Source: CAYVVT01 sp964454335
Lineage (GTDB): Bacteria; Fidelibacterota; UBA8477; JABMPR01
Length of the DNA stretch: 64,000 bases
Assembly: GCA_964454335.1 (NCBI GenBank)
Contig: CAYVVT010000001.1
Coordinates: forward strand, 1-64,000
Direction of reading: 5' to 3'
Positions 1 through 9,132 of this stretch are shown in pieces; positions within the stretch are counted from its first letter, which is position 1; every line of letters begins with the position of its first letter. Below the pieces are notes generated by a model that worked only from the letters and a program-made list of their open reading frames with translations, was not told the origin of the DNA and searched no databases. The position numbers and the translations under genes were made by a program.

Positions 1-15
1 AGTCTCTCTTAGATT

Positions 16-852
16 TTATGCAAATCTGTGCCAAAGGTTAAAAAAACGAACAATCCGGTAATCTCCAAACTCCAGTTCAGGTCCGTTGGCATTGGTGTAA
101 ACATGACATTCCCAGGCAGGTAGAGAATGGTTCAGGCGAACACTGTAGCGAATGACATCCGGGTGCGCGAAGGCCACAGCCCGGGTGCTTAGCTGAATGA
201 TGAACCGGCTGGTGTCGATGTTGCATGTCAGCCATTCCTCCAGATCCAACCGATTGCGTTCGTAGGGGACTTCACTAAAGCCTCCGGGGGTTGCCTGGGA
301 TACGGTGATCTTTTCAGCTGCCAGCGGCACAAGCATTTCGAATCTGTGCGGCTGGCGGGCATGCCGGTTCAAATTCGCCCTGATGGTGATGGTGGCGCTG
401 CGGAAGTCTGGTTCCGGATGCATTTCAAGTGTGAACGAATCGAAAGGGGTGCTTGTGTCGGTCAGATCCAGAATGGAGAATTCGATGGGAAATGATACCC
501 AGACCGGTACAGGTACGCCGCTCTGGCTTGCTGGAATGAATGCCGTACGCCTGATGGCCTCCATGGCGATCTCATCAAGCCCGGGATCCAGGGATGTTGT
601 CACTTCGGTCATGGTAACTTTGCCTGAGGTATCGACATAGGCCATCACTTCCACCACGCCCTGTATGTCCAGTTCGCGCAGTTCTTCGGGATAGTAGATC
701 CTTTTGCTTATTTCCTCGTAACCCCCGATGGGTTCTGGCGCGGTGGGCTTCCCGGCCGGATCAGCGTGCCTGAACCAGCTGCAGGATACCAGATAGAGCA
801 CGGCCAGAACGGTGAGGAAGGGAGGAATTCTCCTGCTTTGATACCCGTTCAT
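16..852 (-). CDS. TonB C-terminal-domain lipoprotein
   Basis: The protein has 278 aa and starts with a lipoprotein signal ending in lipobox LVSC (Cys24), so it is probably lipid-anchored in the envelope. Residues about 50-130 match the TonB C-terminal fold: a YP.EL start, a G.V.V...VD..GKV strand pair, then F.PA...G.PV..W...PI.F. The last 140 residues are beta-rich and I do not recognise them. True TonB has an inner-membrane N-terminal helix and a Pro-rich linker; both are missing here, so this is a TonB-domain envelope protein rather than a classical energy transducer. ATG at 852 follows a GGGGAAC ribosome site. It is divergent from rarA, with about 140 bp between them. Confidence 0.75.
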   Translation of the reverse strand: MNGYQSRRIPPFLTVLAVLYLVSCSWFRHADPAGKPTAPEPIGGYEEISKRIYYPEELRELDIQGVVEVMAYVDTSGKVTMTEVTTSLDPGLDEIAMEAIRRTAFIPASQSGVPVPVWVSFPIEFSILDLTDTSTPFDSFTLEMHPEPDFRSATITIRANLNRHARQPHRFEMLVPLAAEKITVSQATPGGFSEVPYERNRLDLEEWLTCNIDTSRFIIQLSTRAVAFAHPDVIRYSVRLNHSLPAWECHVYTNANGPELEFGDYRIVRFFNLWHRFA

Positions 853-992
853 AATGGTTCCCCGGTCAACTTACGATAGAGGTCAATATAGCCATGACTT
901 CGCTTATTCCAAAAAACCGGCCCGGCCATGTGATCTGAGCCCCGTTCCCGGGGTTGTTTAATTTGCCATCTTATTGTGTTACCTTTCATGTC

Positions 993-2327
993 ATGACGCT
1001 TTTCGAGCACAACCAGGATCCCGGCACACTGCCCCCCTTGGCCGACCGCTTACGGCCCAGATCCGTGGATGAATTCCTGGGTCAACAACACCTTCTGGCT
1101 GAGAACCGTATCATCAAACAGATCCTCAAAGCCCGGCGTCTGTTCTCCCTGGTCCTCTGGGGGCCACCCGGCTGTGGGAAAACCACCCTGGCAAAGCTCA
1201 TCGCGGGCGAGACTGAAGCTGATTTCCATGAGTTGACCGCCGTATCCGCCGGTGTCAAGGATGTCCGGGCTACACTTAAACAGGCCAAAGCCAATCGCGA
1301 GATGGGCAAGGTCACATTGCTGTTTATCGATGAGATCCACCGCTTCAACAAAGCCCAGCAGGATGCCCTTCTACAGGCAGTGGAGAACGGTATCATCACG
1401 CTCATTGGCGCAACGACAGAAAATCCGAGCTTCGAGGTGATCTCACCCCTGCTTAGCCGCTGTCAGGTCTTAAAGCTTAATCCTCTCGACAAGGACGATC
1501 TGATCCGGATCTTCAAAAGGGCCCTGAAGAAGGATCTCTTTCTGGGAACCCTGAAGATCCAGGTGGCCGACGACGCCCGGGATTATCTGGTCCAGTCGGT
1601 TGCCGGAGACGCCCGTCGGCTTTTGAATGCGCTTGAGATCTCAGTTTCCCTAGCCAGCGCTCAGAGTGTTGACAACTCCAGGCTCACGCTCGATCAGGAC
1701 CTGTTCCGAGAGGCCCTGCAAGCCAAACACACACTTTATGACAAGGCTGGGGATTATCACTACGACATCATTTCCGCATTTATCAAGAGCGTCAGGGGCA
1801 GCGATCCCGATGCCGCCCTTTACTGGTTGTCATTGATGGTGGAAGGTGGTGAGGACCCGTTGTTCATCGCCCGCCGCCTGATCATTCTGGCCTCCGAGGA
1901 CATCGGGAATGCAGATCCCCAGGCATTGAATCTGGCAACATCCGCGTTCCAGGCCGTTCATGCCATTGGAATGCCGGAGGGTGCCATCGTCCTGGCGCAG
2001 GCCACCACCTACCTGGCATCGACTGCAAAAAGCAATGCCAGTTATATGGCTCTGCGTGAGGCTCAGAGTACAGTAAGTGAGGAGGGGGCCCTGCCAGTAC
2101 CACTGCATCTGCGGAATGCACCGACCACGCTGATGAAGGACCAGGGCTATGGGAAAGATTACAGCTATCCGCATGGCCGCGAAGGCCACTTTGTCAAACA
2201 GTCCTACTTTCCAAAGGAACTAAAGCGGCGGCTGTTCTATTTACCTAGCCAGGAGGGCCTGGAGAAACGCATTTACGACCGCCTGAAAACACTCTGGCCC
2301 GACCGCCATAAAGACGACAAATCATAA
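993..2327 (+). CDS. rarA: Replication-associated recombination protein A (RarA/MgsA AAA+ ATPase)
   Basis: This is a cytoplasmic AAA+ ATPase related to clamp loaders that acts at stalled replication forks. The N-terminus (MTLFEHN...PLADRLRPRSVDEFLGQ) is typical of the family. Walker A is GPPGCGKTT, Walker B is LLFIDEIHRF, and sensor 1 reads GATTENPSFEV. The C-terminal half has the SYPH...VKQSYFP tail usual for RarA. The frame is open from a TTG at 954, but the ATG at 993 begins exactly where family members begin, so I chose it. The gene lies only 10 bp before lptD and probably shares its transcript. Confidence 0.95.
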   Translation: MTLFEHNQDPGTLPPLADRLRPRSVDEFLGQQHLLAENRIIKQILKARRLFSLVLWGPPGCGKTTLAKLIAGETEADFHELTAVSAGVKDVRATLKQAKANREMGKVTLLFIDEIHRFNKAQQDALLQAVENGIITLIGATTENPSFEVISPLLSRCQVLKLNPLDKDDLIRIFKRALKKDLFLGTLKIQVADDARDYLVQSVAGDARRLLNALEISVSLASAQSVDNSRLTLDQDLFREALQAKHTLYDKAGDYHYDIISAFIKSVRGSDPDAALYWLSLMVEGGEDPLFIARRLIILASEDIGNADPQALNLATSAFQAVHAIGMPEGAIVLAQATTYLASTAKSNASYMALREAQSTVSEEGALPVPLHLRNAPTTLMKDQGYGKDYSYPHGREGHFVKQSYFPKELKRRLFYLPSQEGLEKRIYDRLKTLWPDRHKDDKS

Positions 2328-2337
2328 GACTCGACTT

Positions 2338-5300
2338 TTGAACGTCAAAACCACTGCCACCCACGTTTTGCTGGCCATCATGGTCCACGGGTTAGCTGTG
2401 GACATTCTACCGGGGGCTGAACGCGATAAGCTTGAATTGCTGCAGGCAGGCAAAATGGAGACCATCACCCGTGGTGGACAGACATACCGCCGTCTGGTGG
2501 ACAATGTCAGGCTTAAGCGCGGTGATGCCATCCTGACCTGTGAATTGGCAGAATTTTTCGTCGATCGGGACGAAGCGGTCCTGGAGGGTGGTGTCAAGAT
2601 CGTCACCCTGACTTCCGAGCTCAGGGGTCAAACGGCCCACTACTGGGGTGAACGTGAGTATGTTGAAATTGTGGGTGATGCCTTCTATTCACACTCGCCC
2701 TATAGTATTACCGCCGGGAAACTTGGTTATCACATGGATATCAAGGAGGTGGTGAGCACGGGTGATCCCGTCTTGATCGACTCCACTTCTGAACTGTCCG
2801 CCGACACTGTCTTCTACTATGAGGCAGATAGTCTGGGGGATGCTCGCGGCGAGGCCTTCCTTGACAATCATGGTGACAGTCTCACCGTTGCCGCGCAGCG
2901 CCTGCTCTATTTCGCCGGTCGTGAATCACTCACTGCCTCGGGAGAATCCGTCCTGGTAAAAATGGATGGTGTGGGTGATACCACCCTGCGGATCCTTTCT
3001 GACAGCCTCAGCCTTGAGGAGGATTACTTCTATGCCTGGCAGAATGTCCGACTCAATCATGGCGGGGCTGTAGGTACCTGCGGTCGTGCAGTATATCAGC
3101 AAAGTGACGAACTGGCCATCATGGAGGAGGATCCCGTCCTGGAGGAAAGTTCCTTCCGGCTTGAGGGACAGCAGTTCAATCTGCACCTGGACGGGGGCGA
3201 TCTGCGTTCAGTCTTCATCCCGGAACAACCGCTTTTCAACCAGGAGCGAGAAAGCGCTGATTCAGTCTTTACGGACTGGATCAACGGACGCCAGATGGCT
3301 GTGGAGTTCGAGGACGGCCAAGCCCGGGATGTGACGGTGGTCGGCATGGCCACTTCCTATTTCAATGTCATCGAGGACGAGGAATTCCAGGGGGCTAACA
3401 AGGTCAGCGGGGACACTCTTTACCTGCTGCTGTCCGACAGCAGCCTGAAGGAGGTGACGGTCACTGGCGGCGCCGAGGGAGTATTCAGACCAGCAACCGT
3501 CGCCGATCTGGATGGACCCATCAACTATCAGAGCGAGTACATCCTGTACAGCATTGAAGATGAAACAACGATGCTGGAAACGGATGCACGGATCAGGTAT
3601 CTGGACATGGGGTTGTCTGCAGGTCGTGTCGGTGTGTTCTGGCGCGAGAACCTGTTGAAGTCCAGCAGCCTCACGGACACGCTTGGCGCAAATGATTTCC
3701 CGGTGCTGGAGCAGGCAGGCCAGGAACCTTTTTATGGTACGCATTTGCTCTATGATCTTTCCACCCGGCGGGGCAAGGTCACTGCCGGCCGGACACGCCT
3801 GGAAGATGGTCACTACTTTGGCGAAGAGCTAACCCGGGTGACAGAGGATGTCTACCTCATGGAGGATGGGTATTACACGACATGCAGTATTCCGGAGGAT
3901 CCACACTTCTATTTCTTCAGCAATCGAATGAAGCTCATTACTGACAAACTTATCATCGCCAGGCCCGTCATCCTGTATATCGCCGACATCCCCCTGCTGG
4001 CACTGCCGTTTGCTGTCTTCCCCCAGAAGAAGGGCCGTACCTCTGGATTCATCATGCCCAGTTACGACTACCGACCTAACAATGGCGGGCGGGCCCTGAA
4101 AGGTCTGGGGTACTACTGGGCCATCAGCGATTTCGCCGATGCCAAGTTCATGATGGATTACTGGGACCAGTACGAGGAATTCAATTATCACGGCCTGTTG
4201 CGTTACAAGAAACGTTATTTCATCAATGGCTACGTCGATGGTTCCATGGTCTCGCGACGGAACAACCTGCTGGATCCACCCTCCTGGAGCTGGAAACTCA
4301 AGTTCAATCACCAGCAGACCATCAATCCGACCTTTCGGATCACCGCCAATGGCCAGCTCGATGGGACGGGCAACTTTGACCGGAACTACAATCATGATCA
4401 GGACCAACGCCTTCGAACAAAACTCGTTTCAGGTGTGAACATCAGTAAGAAGCTGGAATCCATCGATGCTTCACTCAGCGCGAATACCCGCTATGAGCAG
4501 GATCTGCAGGTGACCCGGAAGATCCAGAGCCCTCCGGTGACGGAAGGTGAACGGCTCACCGGTCCAAAACTGCTCTTCCCCGGTGTATCCTTCAGCAGAA
4601 GCTCGAAGCCTCTTATAAAGAACGCCGGCAGCGAAGACCTCTGGTATCACAAGCTGCGCTGGAGCTACCGCAGCAACCTGAACAACAACCGCAACTGGGA
4701 ATACAACTCCTACGCCACCGGGGATACAACCGGTGGTGACACGCTTGCCTGGGAAGAAAGTTACGAGGACAAGCATCTCTGGAATCACGGGATCGGTCTG
4801 TCGGCAAATACATCGATTCTGAAAGTGTTGAATGTCGTCGGTAACGTGAATTATACCGACAAGTGGGTGTTCAGATACCAGGAAGTACAATTTGATGACA
4901 ATGGTTATGTGATCACGGATTCAAGCGGCAATTTCCAGACCTTCGAGCGTGATGGTTTCTTGCGCCGCGGGACATTCAGTACCTCCGCTTCCTTCAACAC
5001 GAAGATCTACGGGATCTTTCCCGTACATCTCGGTGCGCTACAGGCGATCCGACATACGTTGACACCGCGGATCTCCCTGAGCTATACACCCGATTTCAGT
5101 ACAGATTCCTGGGGCTACATCCAGAGGTACACTGACAGTACTGGAGTTGAGCGGGAATTTGATCCCTATGCGCTGACATCCATCGGTTCAACTCCCGGTA
5201 CCCGACGACTTAACCTGAACTACTCCCTGTCTAACCAGTTCGATTACAAGCTCTACCGGAATGAGCAGGAGACCAAGGGTCAGTTCCTGACCTGGAACAT

Positions 5301-5970
5301 GGGTGGCGGATATAATTTTGAAGCGGATTCCCTGAAGGCGACGGACATCAACAGCACGATACGTCTGAAGCTATCTGACAAGTTGAATCTCAACCTTCGC
5401 GCACGGCACGAGATCTATGAGCGGGATTCCACCGGTACCAAGAAAATTGACGTTTTTCGCAGCCCCCGCCTCACCAACGCAGGCTTCAGCTTCCAGTTCA
5501 AACTGGCCGGGCATGCGCCGGTGGCGGATCCATCGCAAGCCCTGCTGACACTGGATTCGCTGGGTGTGATGGATACATTGGCCCAGGAAGGGCCAAGGCA
5601 AGGATCTCCCCCTCCAAAGAAGCGTGCAGAAGGAACCGAGGTCTGGCGCGCGAACCTTTCTTTCAATTACTCGCTGACACACTCCAATCCACTACAAGAC
5701 CGCGTTCAGTCCATGCAGATGAACCTGAATCTGAATCTGAACATCTCTCCAAAATGGACCATTGGATACCGTGGCAGCTTCAATGTTCTGGAGCAGCGGG
5801 TCCTGAGTCAGAACATCAATATCGGTCGCGATCTTCACTGCTGGAGGCTGTCCTTTAATTGGACTCCCGGCGGATTTTACAGCGGCTTCAACCTCCTTAT
5901 CCAGCCAAAAGCTTCGCAATTACGAGACCTTAAGCTGGAGCACAAAAGCAAGCGCAGATTTTACCCGTAG
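2338..5970 (+). CDS. lptD: LPS-assembly outer-membrane protein LptD (OstA-type)
   Basis: LptD inserts lipopolysaccharide into the outer leaflet of the outer membrane. At 1210 aa this copy is longer than the roughly 780-900 aa of proteobacterial LptD. The start is TTG at 2338, followed by a signal peptide (about residues 1-27). OstA/LptA-like beta-jellyroll sequence begins near residue 35 (VRLKRGDAILTCELAEFF) and seems to extend or repeat to about 450. The LptD core starts near residue 515 with TTCSIPEDPHFYF, followed by KKGRTSGFIMPSYDYRPN, and then aromatic-rich strands of a large barrel run to the end. It follows rarA closely. No lptE-like gene is adjacent. Confidence 0.88.
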   Translation: MNVKTTATHVLLAIMVHGLAVDILPGAERDKLELLQAGKMETITRGGQTYRRLVDNVRLKRGDAILTCELAEFFVDRDEAVLEGGVKIVTLTSELRGQTAHYWGEREYVEIVGDAFYSHSPYSITAGKLGYHMDIKEVVSTGDPVLIDSTSELSADTVFYYEADSLGDARGEAFLDNHGDSLTVAAQRLLYFAGRESLTASGESVLVKMDGVGDTTLRILSDSLSLEEDYFYAWQNVRLNHGGAVGTCGRAVYQQSDELAIMEEDPVLEESSFRLEGQQFNLHLDGGDLRSVFIPEQPLFNQERESADSVFTDWINGRQMAVEFEDGQARDVTVVGMATSYFNVIEDEEFQGANKVSGDTLYLLLSDSSLKEVTVTGGAEGVFRPATVADLDGPINYQSEYILYSIEDETTMLETDARIRYLDMGLSAGRVGVFWRENLLKSSSLTDTLGANDFPVLEQAGQEPFYGTHLLYDLSTRRGKVTAGRTRLEDGHYFGEELTRVTEDVYLMEDGYYTTCSIPEDPHFYFFSNRMKLITDKLIIARPVILYIADIPLLALPFAVFPQKKGRTSGFIMPSYDYRPNNGGRALKGLGYYWAISDFADAKFMMDYWDQYEEFNYHGLLRYKKRYFINGYVDGSMVSRRNNLLDPPSWSWKLKFNHQQTINPTFRITANGQLDGTGNFDRNYNHDQDQRLRTKLVSGVNISKKLESIDASLSANTRYEQDLQVTRKIQSPPVTEGERLTGPKLLFPGVSFSRSSKPLIKNAGSEDLWYHKLRWSYRSNLNNNRNWEYNSYATGDTTGGDTLAWEESYEDKHLWNHGIGLSANTSILKVLNVVGNVNYTDKWVFRYQEVQFDDNGYVITDSSGNFQTFERDGFLRRGTFSTSASFNTKIYGIFPVHLGALQAIRHTLTPRISLSYTPDFSTDSWGYIQRYTDSTGVEREFDPYALTSIGSTPGTRRLNLNYSLSNQFDYKLYRNEQETKGQFLTWNMGGGYNFEADSLKATDINSTIRLKLSDKLNLNLRARHEIYERDSTGTKKIDVFRSPRLTNAGFSFQFKLAGHAPVADPSQALLTLDSLGVMDTLAQEGPRQGSPPPKKRAEGTEVWRANLSFNYSLTHSNPLQDRVQSMQMNLNLNLNISPKWTIGYRGSFNVLEQRVLSQNINIGRDLHCWRLSFNWTPGGFYSGFNLLIQPKASQLRDLKLEHKSKRRFYP

Positions 5971-5979
5971 TATTTTATG

Positions 5980-6010
5980 AATCGGTGTTTACTTTTGATA
6001 ATCACCGATT
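5980..6010 (+). terminator. Possible terminator hairpin after lptD
   Basis: An 8-bp perfect inverted repeat (AATCGGTG / CACCGATT, 15-nt loop) starts 10 bp after the lptD stop. There is no proper T-run after it, so intrinsic termination is only possible. Confidence 0.3.
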
Positions 6011-6162
6011 TCACAATCGGGCTTTATTCGGGGTGTAGCGAGATTGATGCTGAAATTACATGTGTTACAAACAGTCGAAAGGCTGTACCGCGCCCCAAAT
6101 TCCCATCAGCATGCACAAGCTTTGAGGTCATAAAGGACCTTTAGGTTCGGCCTCAAAATGGC

Positions 6163-6197
6163 GGAGGGGAGAACATCCGGGCGGACGTCTCCCCTCC
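6163..6197 (-). terminator. Terminator hairpin of the motor operon
   Basis: A 10-bp perfect stem (GGAGGGGAGA / TCTCCCCTCC) can be extended inwards with one bulge and one mismatch. On the minus strand it follows the fliG-like stop at 6239 by about 40 bp and is followed by GCCATTTTG, a short T-run. It probably ends the eight-gene operon and, from the other side, may stop read-through from lptD. Confidence 0.6.
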
Positions 6198-6238
6198 TAT
6201 CTCGCTAGTGCAGGACAGCGGAGATATCTTTGCGAGTC

Positions 6239-7168
6239 CTACTCGATAAAGTCTGCTTCTACAAATTCCTCAATGCTAAAGTCATTTTCAGGATTTGCGT
6301 CCATTTGGAGGATGAATTCCACGACCTTCTTCTGGGCCGCTTCCACCTGCCTGCGAGGAACGGGGCCGTCTTTGGCCTCATACATAGCCTGCTTTTTCTG
6401 AGGCAGGCTGTTAATGATCCGTTCGGTTAGCTCTTCGTCCTCACCCTTCAGCGCCAGGGCCACATCGTCCAGGTCCATGCTGTTGAACACGTCACGGAGG
6501 ATGTTGTCCGGCAGGGTGGGAACATTCTCAAAGGTGAAGTGGTGTTTCTTCACTTCTTTTGCAAGTTCCGGATCCTCCTGGGAGAGATAATCCAGGAACT
6601 GGGATTGTTCTTTCGGATCCATGGTACCCAGGAGGCCTGCCATGGCTTTACCACCGCCTTCTTCATATTCAGCCTGGGGTGGGATCTGTTTTGATTTATC
6701 CTGGAATTCAGCAGCCACTTCCAGTACTGCCTCAAGGGGGATGTCCTTGATGCGTCCCAGGTCCACCATCACCTCGGTGCGGATCTCCGCCGGCAGTCTG
6801 TCCAACAGAACCGACTGCATATCCACGGAGACCTGGGCCAGAAGGATGGCTACTGAACGAGCTTCTTCGCCACGGATGAGATATGCCATCTGGATCTCGG
6901 AAAGCCCATCGATGAATTCGAAAGGCTTGGATCGTTCTTCCTTGGAATCCGATGCAAATTTCTCTGACATGAACGAGAAGTAGAACTCTTCGAGGATCCT
7001 TTTCTTCGTCTCAAAAGGTATTTCCTGCAGCAGGCTGGCTCGCTGCCGGATCGATACGATGTCAGAATCCTTGAGGCTGGGGAACAGCTGGCTGGCCAGC
7101 CGGGGCCCAAGGATGTTGAATAGGATCGCTGCTTTATCCAGTCCGGGCAACGTGTTTGCATCAACCAT
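6239..7168 (-). CDS. FliG-like rotor/switch protein, non-flagellar context
   Basis: The protein has 309 aa and is co-linear with flagellar FliG (about 330-345 aa). The N domain begins LPGLDKAAILFNILG. The middle domain covers residues about 83-190, and the C domain includes GGGKAMAGLLGTMD (171-184), a charged segment ending in DLDDVALALKG (232-242) and GPVPRRQVEAAQ (268-279). The C domain is what faces MotA in flagella, so torque coupling is plausible. The EHPQ motif that binds FliM reads EEAR (101-104), the usual LDDR before the torque helix reads LPDN, and no fliM or fliN is in the window. The gene overlaps the fliF-like stop by one base and is the last of the operon. The family match is clear; the role is inferred. 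Confidence 0.88.
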   Translation of the reverse strand: MVDANTLPGLDKAAILFNILGPRLASQLFPSLKDSDIVSIRQRASLLQEIPFETKKRILEEFYFSFMSEKFASDSKEERSKPFEFIDGLSEIQMAYLIRGEEARSVAILLAQVSVDMQSVLLDRLPAEIRTEVMVDLGRIKDIPLEAVLEVAAEFQDKSKQIPPQAEYEEGGGKAMAGLLGTMDPKEQSQFLDYLSQEDPELAKEVKKHHFTFENVPTLPDNILRDVFNSMDLDDVALALKGEDEELTERIINSLPQKKQAMYEAKDGPVPRRQVEAAQKKVVEFILQMDANPENDFSIEEFVEADFIE

Positions 7169-9096
7169 TATTTGCCACCCTTCCCGTTTGCAACCGCTGC
7201 TTCTTCAACAACGGCCTCTTCTGTTTCTTCACCTTCTCCTGCTTCCTCATCACTTTCTTCTATGCCCGTATCCTGCAGCCATTCCTTGATGATATTGCTG
7301 GCAGAACCCGGCTTGCTGACGGCCATTGAGACCACCGATTTCTTTATGCTGTCAACTTCATCCTTCAGCTTTCGCTCAGCGGTGGCACTAGCTACCATCT
7401 GATCCGCTTCGGATTCCTCTTCAAATTCAGGCTCTGGTTCCGGTTCCTCTTCCATTTCAGGTTCAGGTTCCGGCTCAGGTTCAGGTTCGAGCACATCCAC
7501 CGGTTCCAGGGGCGGCATTGCCGCCAGGGCTGCTGCCCTGCGGCGACCACTCATCAGAACAGCCAGTGCAATAGCGAAGGCAACCAGTGCCGCGGCACCG
7601 ATGATGAGAAATGCCAAGTTCGAGTCCATGAAGGATGCCGGCTGGACACTTGCTTTCAGCTTGGCTTCCTCCAGTTCCTGAAGCCTGCTCTTCAACTGGT
7701 GCTGCTGCTCTTCCAGTGCTTCACGTTCGGCTTCACGTCTTTTCTGCTCGAGTTCGATCTTCAAGCGCTGTTCTTCTTCCAGATCAACGGCAGACAGCTG
7801 GCTTTTGAGATCGCTGAGTTGTTCGGTAAGCAGGGCCAGGCGCAGTGAATCCTGACGGAGTCGCTCACGGGCCTGCTGCTGTTGTGCCTCGAAGATCCTG
7901 CGGCGTTCTTCAGCCAGGCGTTGTTCCTCAGCTTCACGTAGTGTACGCATCTCCTCTTCGCGCTGTAGCTGCCGGCGTTCTTCTTCCTCGCGCAGCTGCT
8001 TTAATTCTTCTTCACGCTGACTGATCCGCGCTTCTTCCAGTTCACGCAACTTGCGCAGCTCGGTGTCCTGTTCCTGCTGGGCCTGCTGGTCCCGGGTCAA
8101 GCGCTCCTGTTCCGCCTTGAGTTCCTCGACCTTACGGTTCTCCTCAGCCTCACGCTGACGGGCTTCGATGGCGGTCATTTTCTCAGCGATGGATTTCAGC
8201 AATAATTCTTCTGCATCGGCTTCCGGTTCACCCTCACCACCCTGGAAGGCTGCCGTCATGACCTTGAGCTCATCACCGCGTTCCCGGTTGAAGTGGGCTG
8301 CCACCATGGCCACGGTACGAATATTCTCAATGACTTGTGGTGTAACCGGATCCTCAAGGATGATTGTCAGTTCCATGTTCCTGACGCGATAGGTGGGCGC
8401 TGATGTACTGCGCACCTGGTGCTGTTTCAGGCGCGGCGGGGTCATCTCGCCGTATTCGATAGAGGCTGATGCTGCTTCTTCGCCCAGCCGCCGACCTTCG
8501 ATGTCTTCCTCTCGGACATCCATGTCCGCCGGTGATTCGACATCTACTTCTTCCTGGGTTGTATCAGGGGCTGCCAGCCGGGGATCGTCTGCTTCAGCGT
8601 AGACAACGCCCTCTTCCACGGGAACTTCAATTTCTTCCTCATAGAGTTCAAAACCAGGCTTCTGGATCCCGGGAAAACCAGGAATATCCGAAGGGATGCC
8701 GGTTTCAATGGGTCTCTTCTTTAAAACCTTCTTTGTCTGGGTGCCTCTTGCTTTTGGATCCGCAGCAACAGCGCTTTCGTCCACGGGTAATCCGGCAGGT
8801 GTGCCCTGGCTTCTGAGGGTGCCCTCCTCTTCTGCAGCTTCTGTCGGGGTCTCATAGACAGTTGTGTACTCCTGTGAAGGAACGACTTCCATGTCAACAT
8901 TGACGTTCACAATGAAATTCTCGTTGCGCAACACACGGTAAACCGCATCGCTGACACGTTGATGGATGGTGTTCTCCAGCAGGATCTTCTGTGAGAGCAC
9001 CTCCTCGGTATTGGCCGCAGCCAGGGCGAAGGAGAAGATCAACAACAGAAAGCCCGTCATCATATACTTCTTGAGTGTATTCGCTGGATGTTTCAT
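7168..9096 (-). CDS. Rebuilt FliF-like MS-ring protein with periplasmic coiled coil
   Basis: The protein has 642 aa. A signal or anchor helix (residues 11-28) leads straight into a FliF RBM3-like domain in two halves: 33-84 (LLENTIHQRVSDAVYRVL, then N.NVDMEVVPSQEYTTVYE) and 236-284 ending HFNRERGDELKVMTAAF, with the RGD typical of FliF RBM3. The acidic, Pro-rich stretch between them (85-235) sits where flagellar FliF has its beta-collar. Next come a charged coiled coil of about 180 residues (296-478), one membrane helix (493-515), an acidic E/P-repeat tail and, at 601-607, NIIKEWL, which resembles the C-terminal FliG-binding peptide of FliF. RBM1 and RBM2 are absent. Directly upstream of the fliG-like gene. 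Confidence 0.82.
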   Translation of the reverse strand: MKHPANTLKKYMMTGFLLLIFSFALAAANTEEVLSQKILLENTIHQRVSDAVYRVLRNENFIVNVNVDMEVVPSQEYTTVYETPTEAAEEEGTLRSQGTPAGLPVDESAVAADPKARGTQTKKVLKKRPIETGIPSDIPGFPGIQKPGFELYEEEIEVPVEEGVVYAEADDPRLAAPDTTQEEVDVESPADMDVREEDIEGRRLGEEAASASIEYGEMTPPRLKQHQVRSTSAPTYRVRNMELTIILEDPVTPQVIENIRTVAMVAAHFNRERGDELKVMTAAFQGGEGEPEADAEELLLKSIAEKMTAIEARQREAEENRKVEELKAEQERLTRDQQAQQEQDTELRKLRELEEARISQREEELKQLREEEERRQLQREEEMRTLREAEEQRLAEERRRIFEAQQQQARERLRQDSLRLALLTEQLSDLKSQLSAVDLEEEQRLKIELEQKRREAEREALEEQQHQLKSRLQELEEAKLKASVQPASFMDSNLAFLIIGAAALVAFAIALAVLMSGRRRAAALAAMPPLEPVDVLEPEPEPEPEPEMEEEPEPEPEFEEESEADQMVASATAERKLKDEVDSIKKSVVSMAVSKPGSASNIIKEWLQDTGIEESDEEAGEGEETEEAVVEEAAVANGKGGK

Positions 9097-9132
9097 TGGG
9101 CACTCCTCGTTTCAAACAGAAACATCAATGAA

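Noticed and set aside
940..953. Hairpin CCCCG-TTCC-CGGGG before rarA
   Set aside because: Only 5 bp and upstream of a start with no gene ending into it on the plus strand; probably chance.
7430..7500. Tandem repeat in the fliF-like gene
   Set aside because: It is a low-complexity Glu-Pro coding stretch in the cytoplasmic tail, not a mobile or regulatory repeat.
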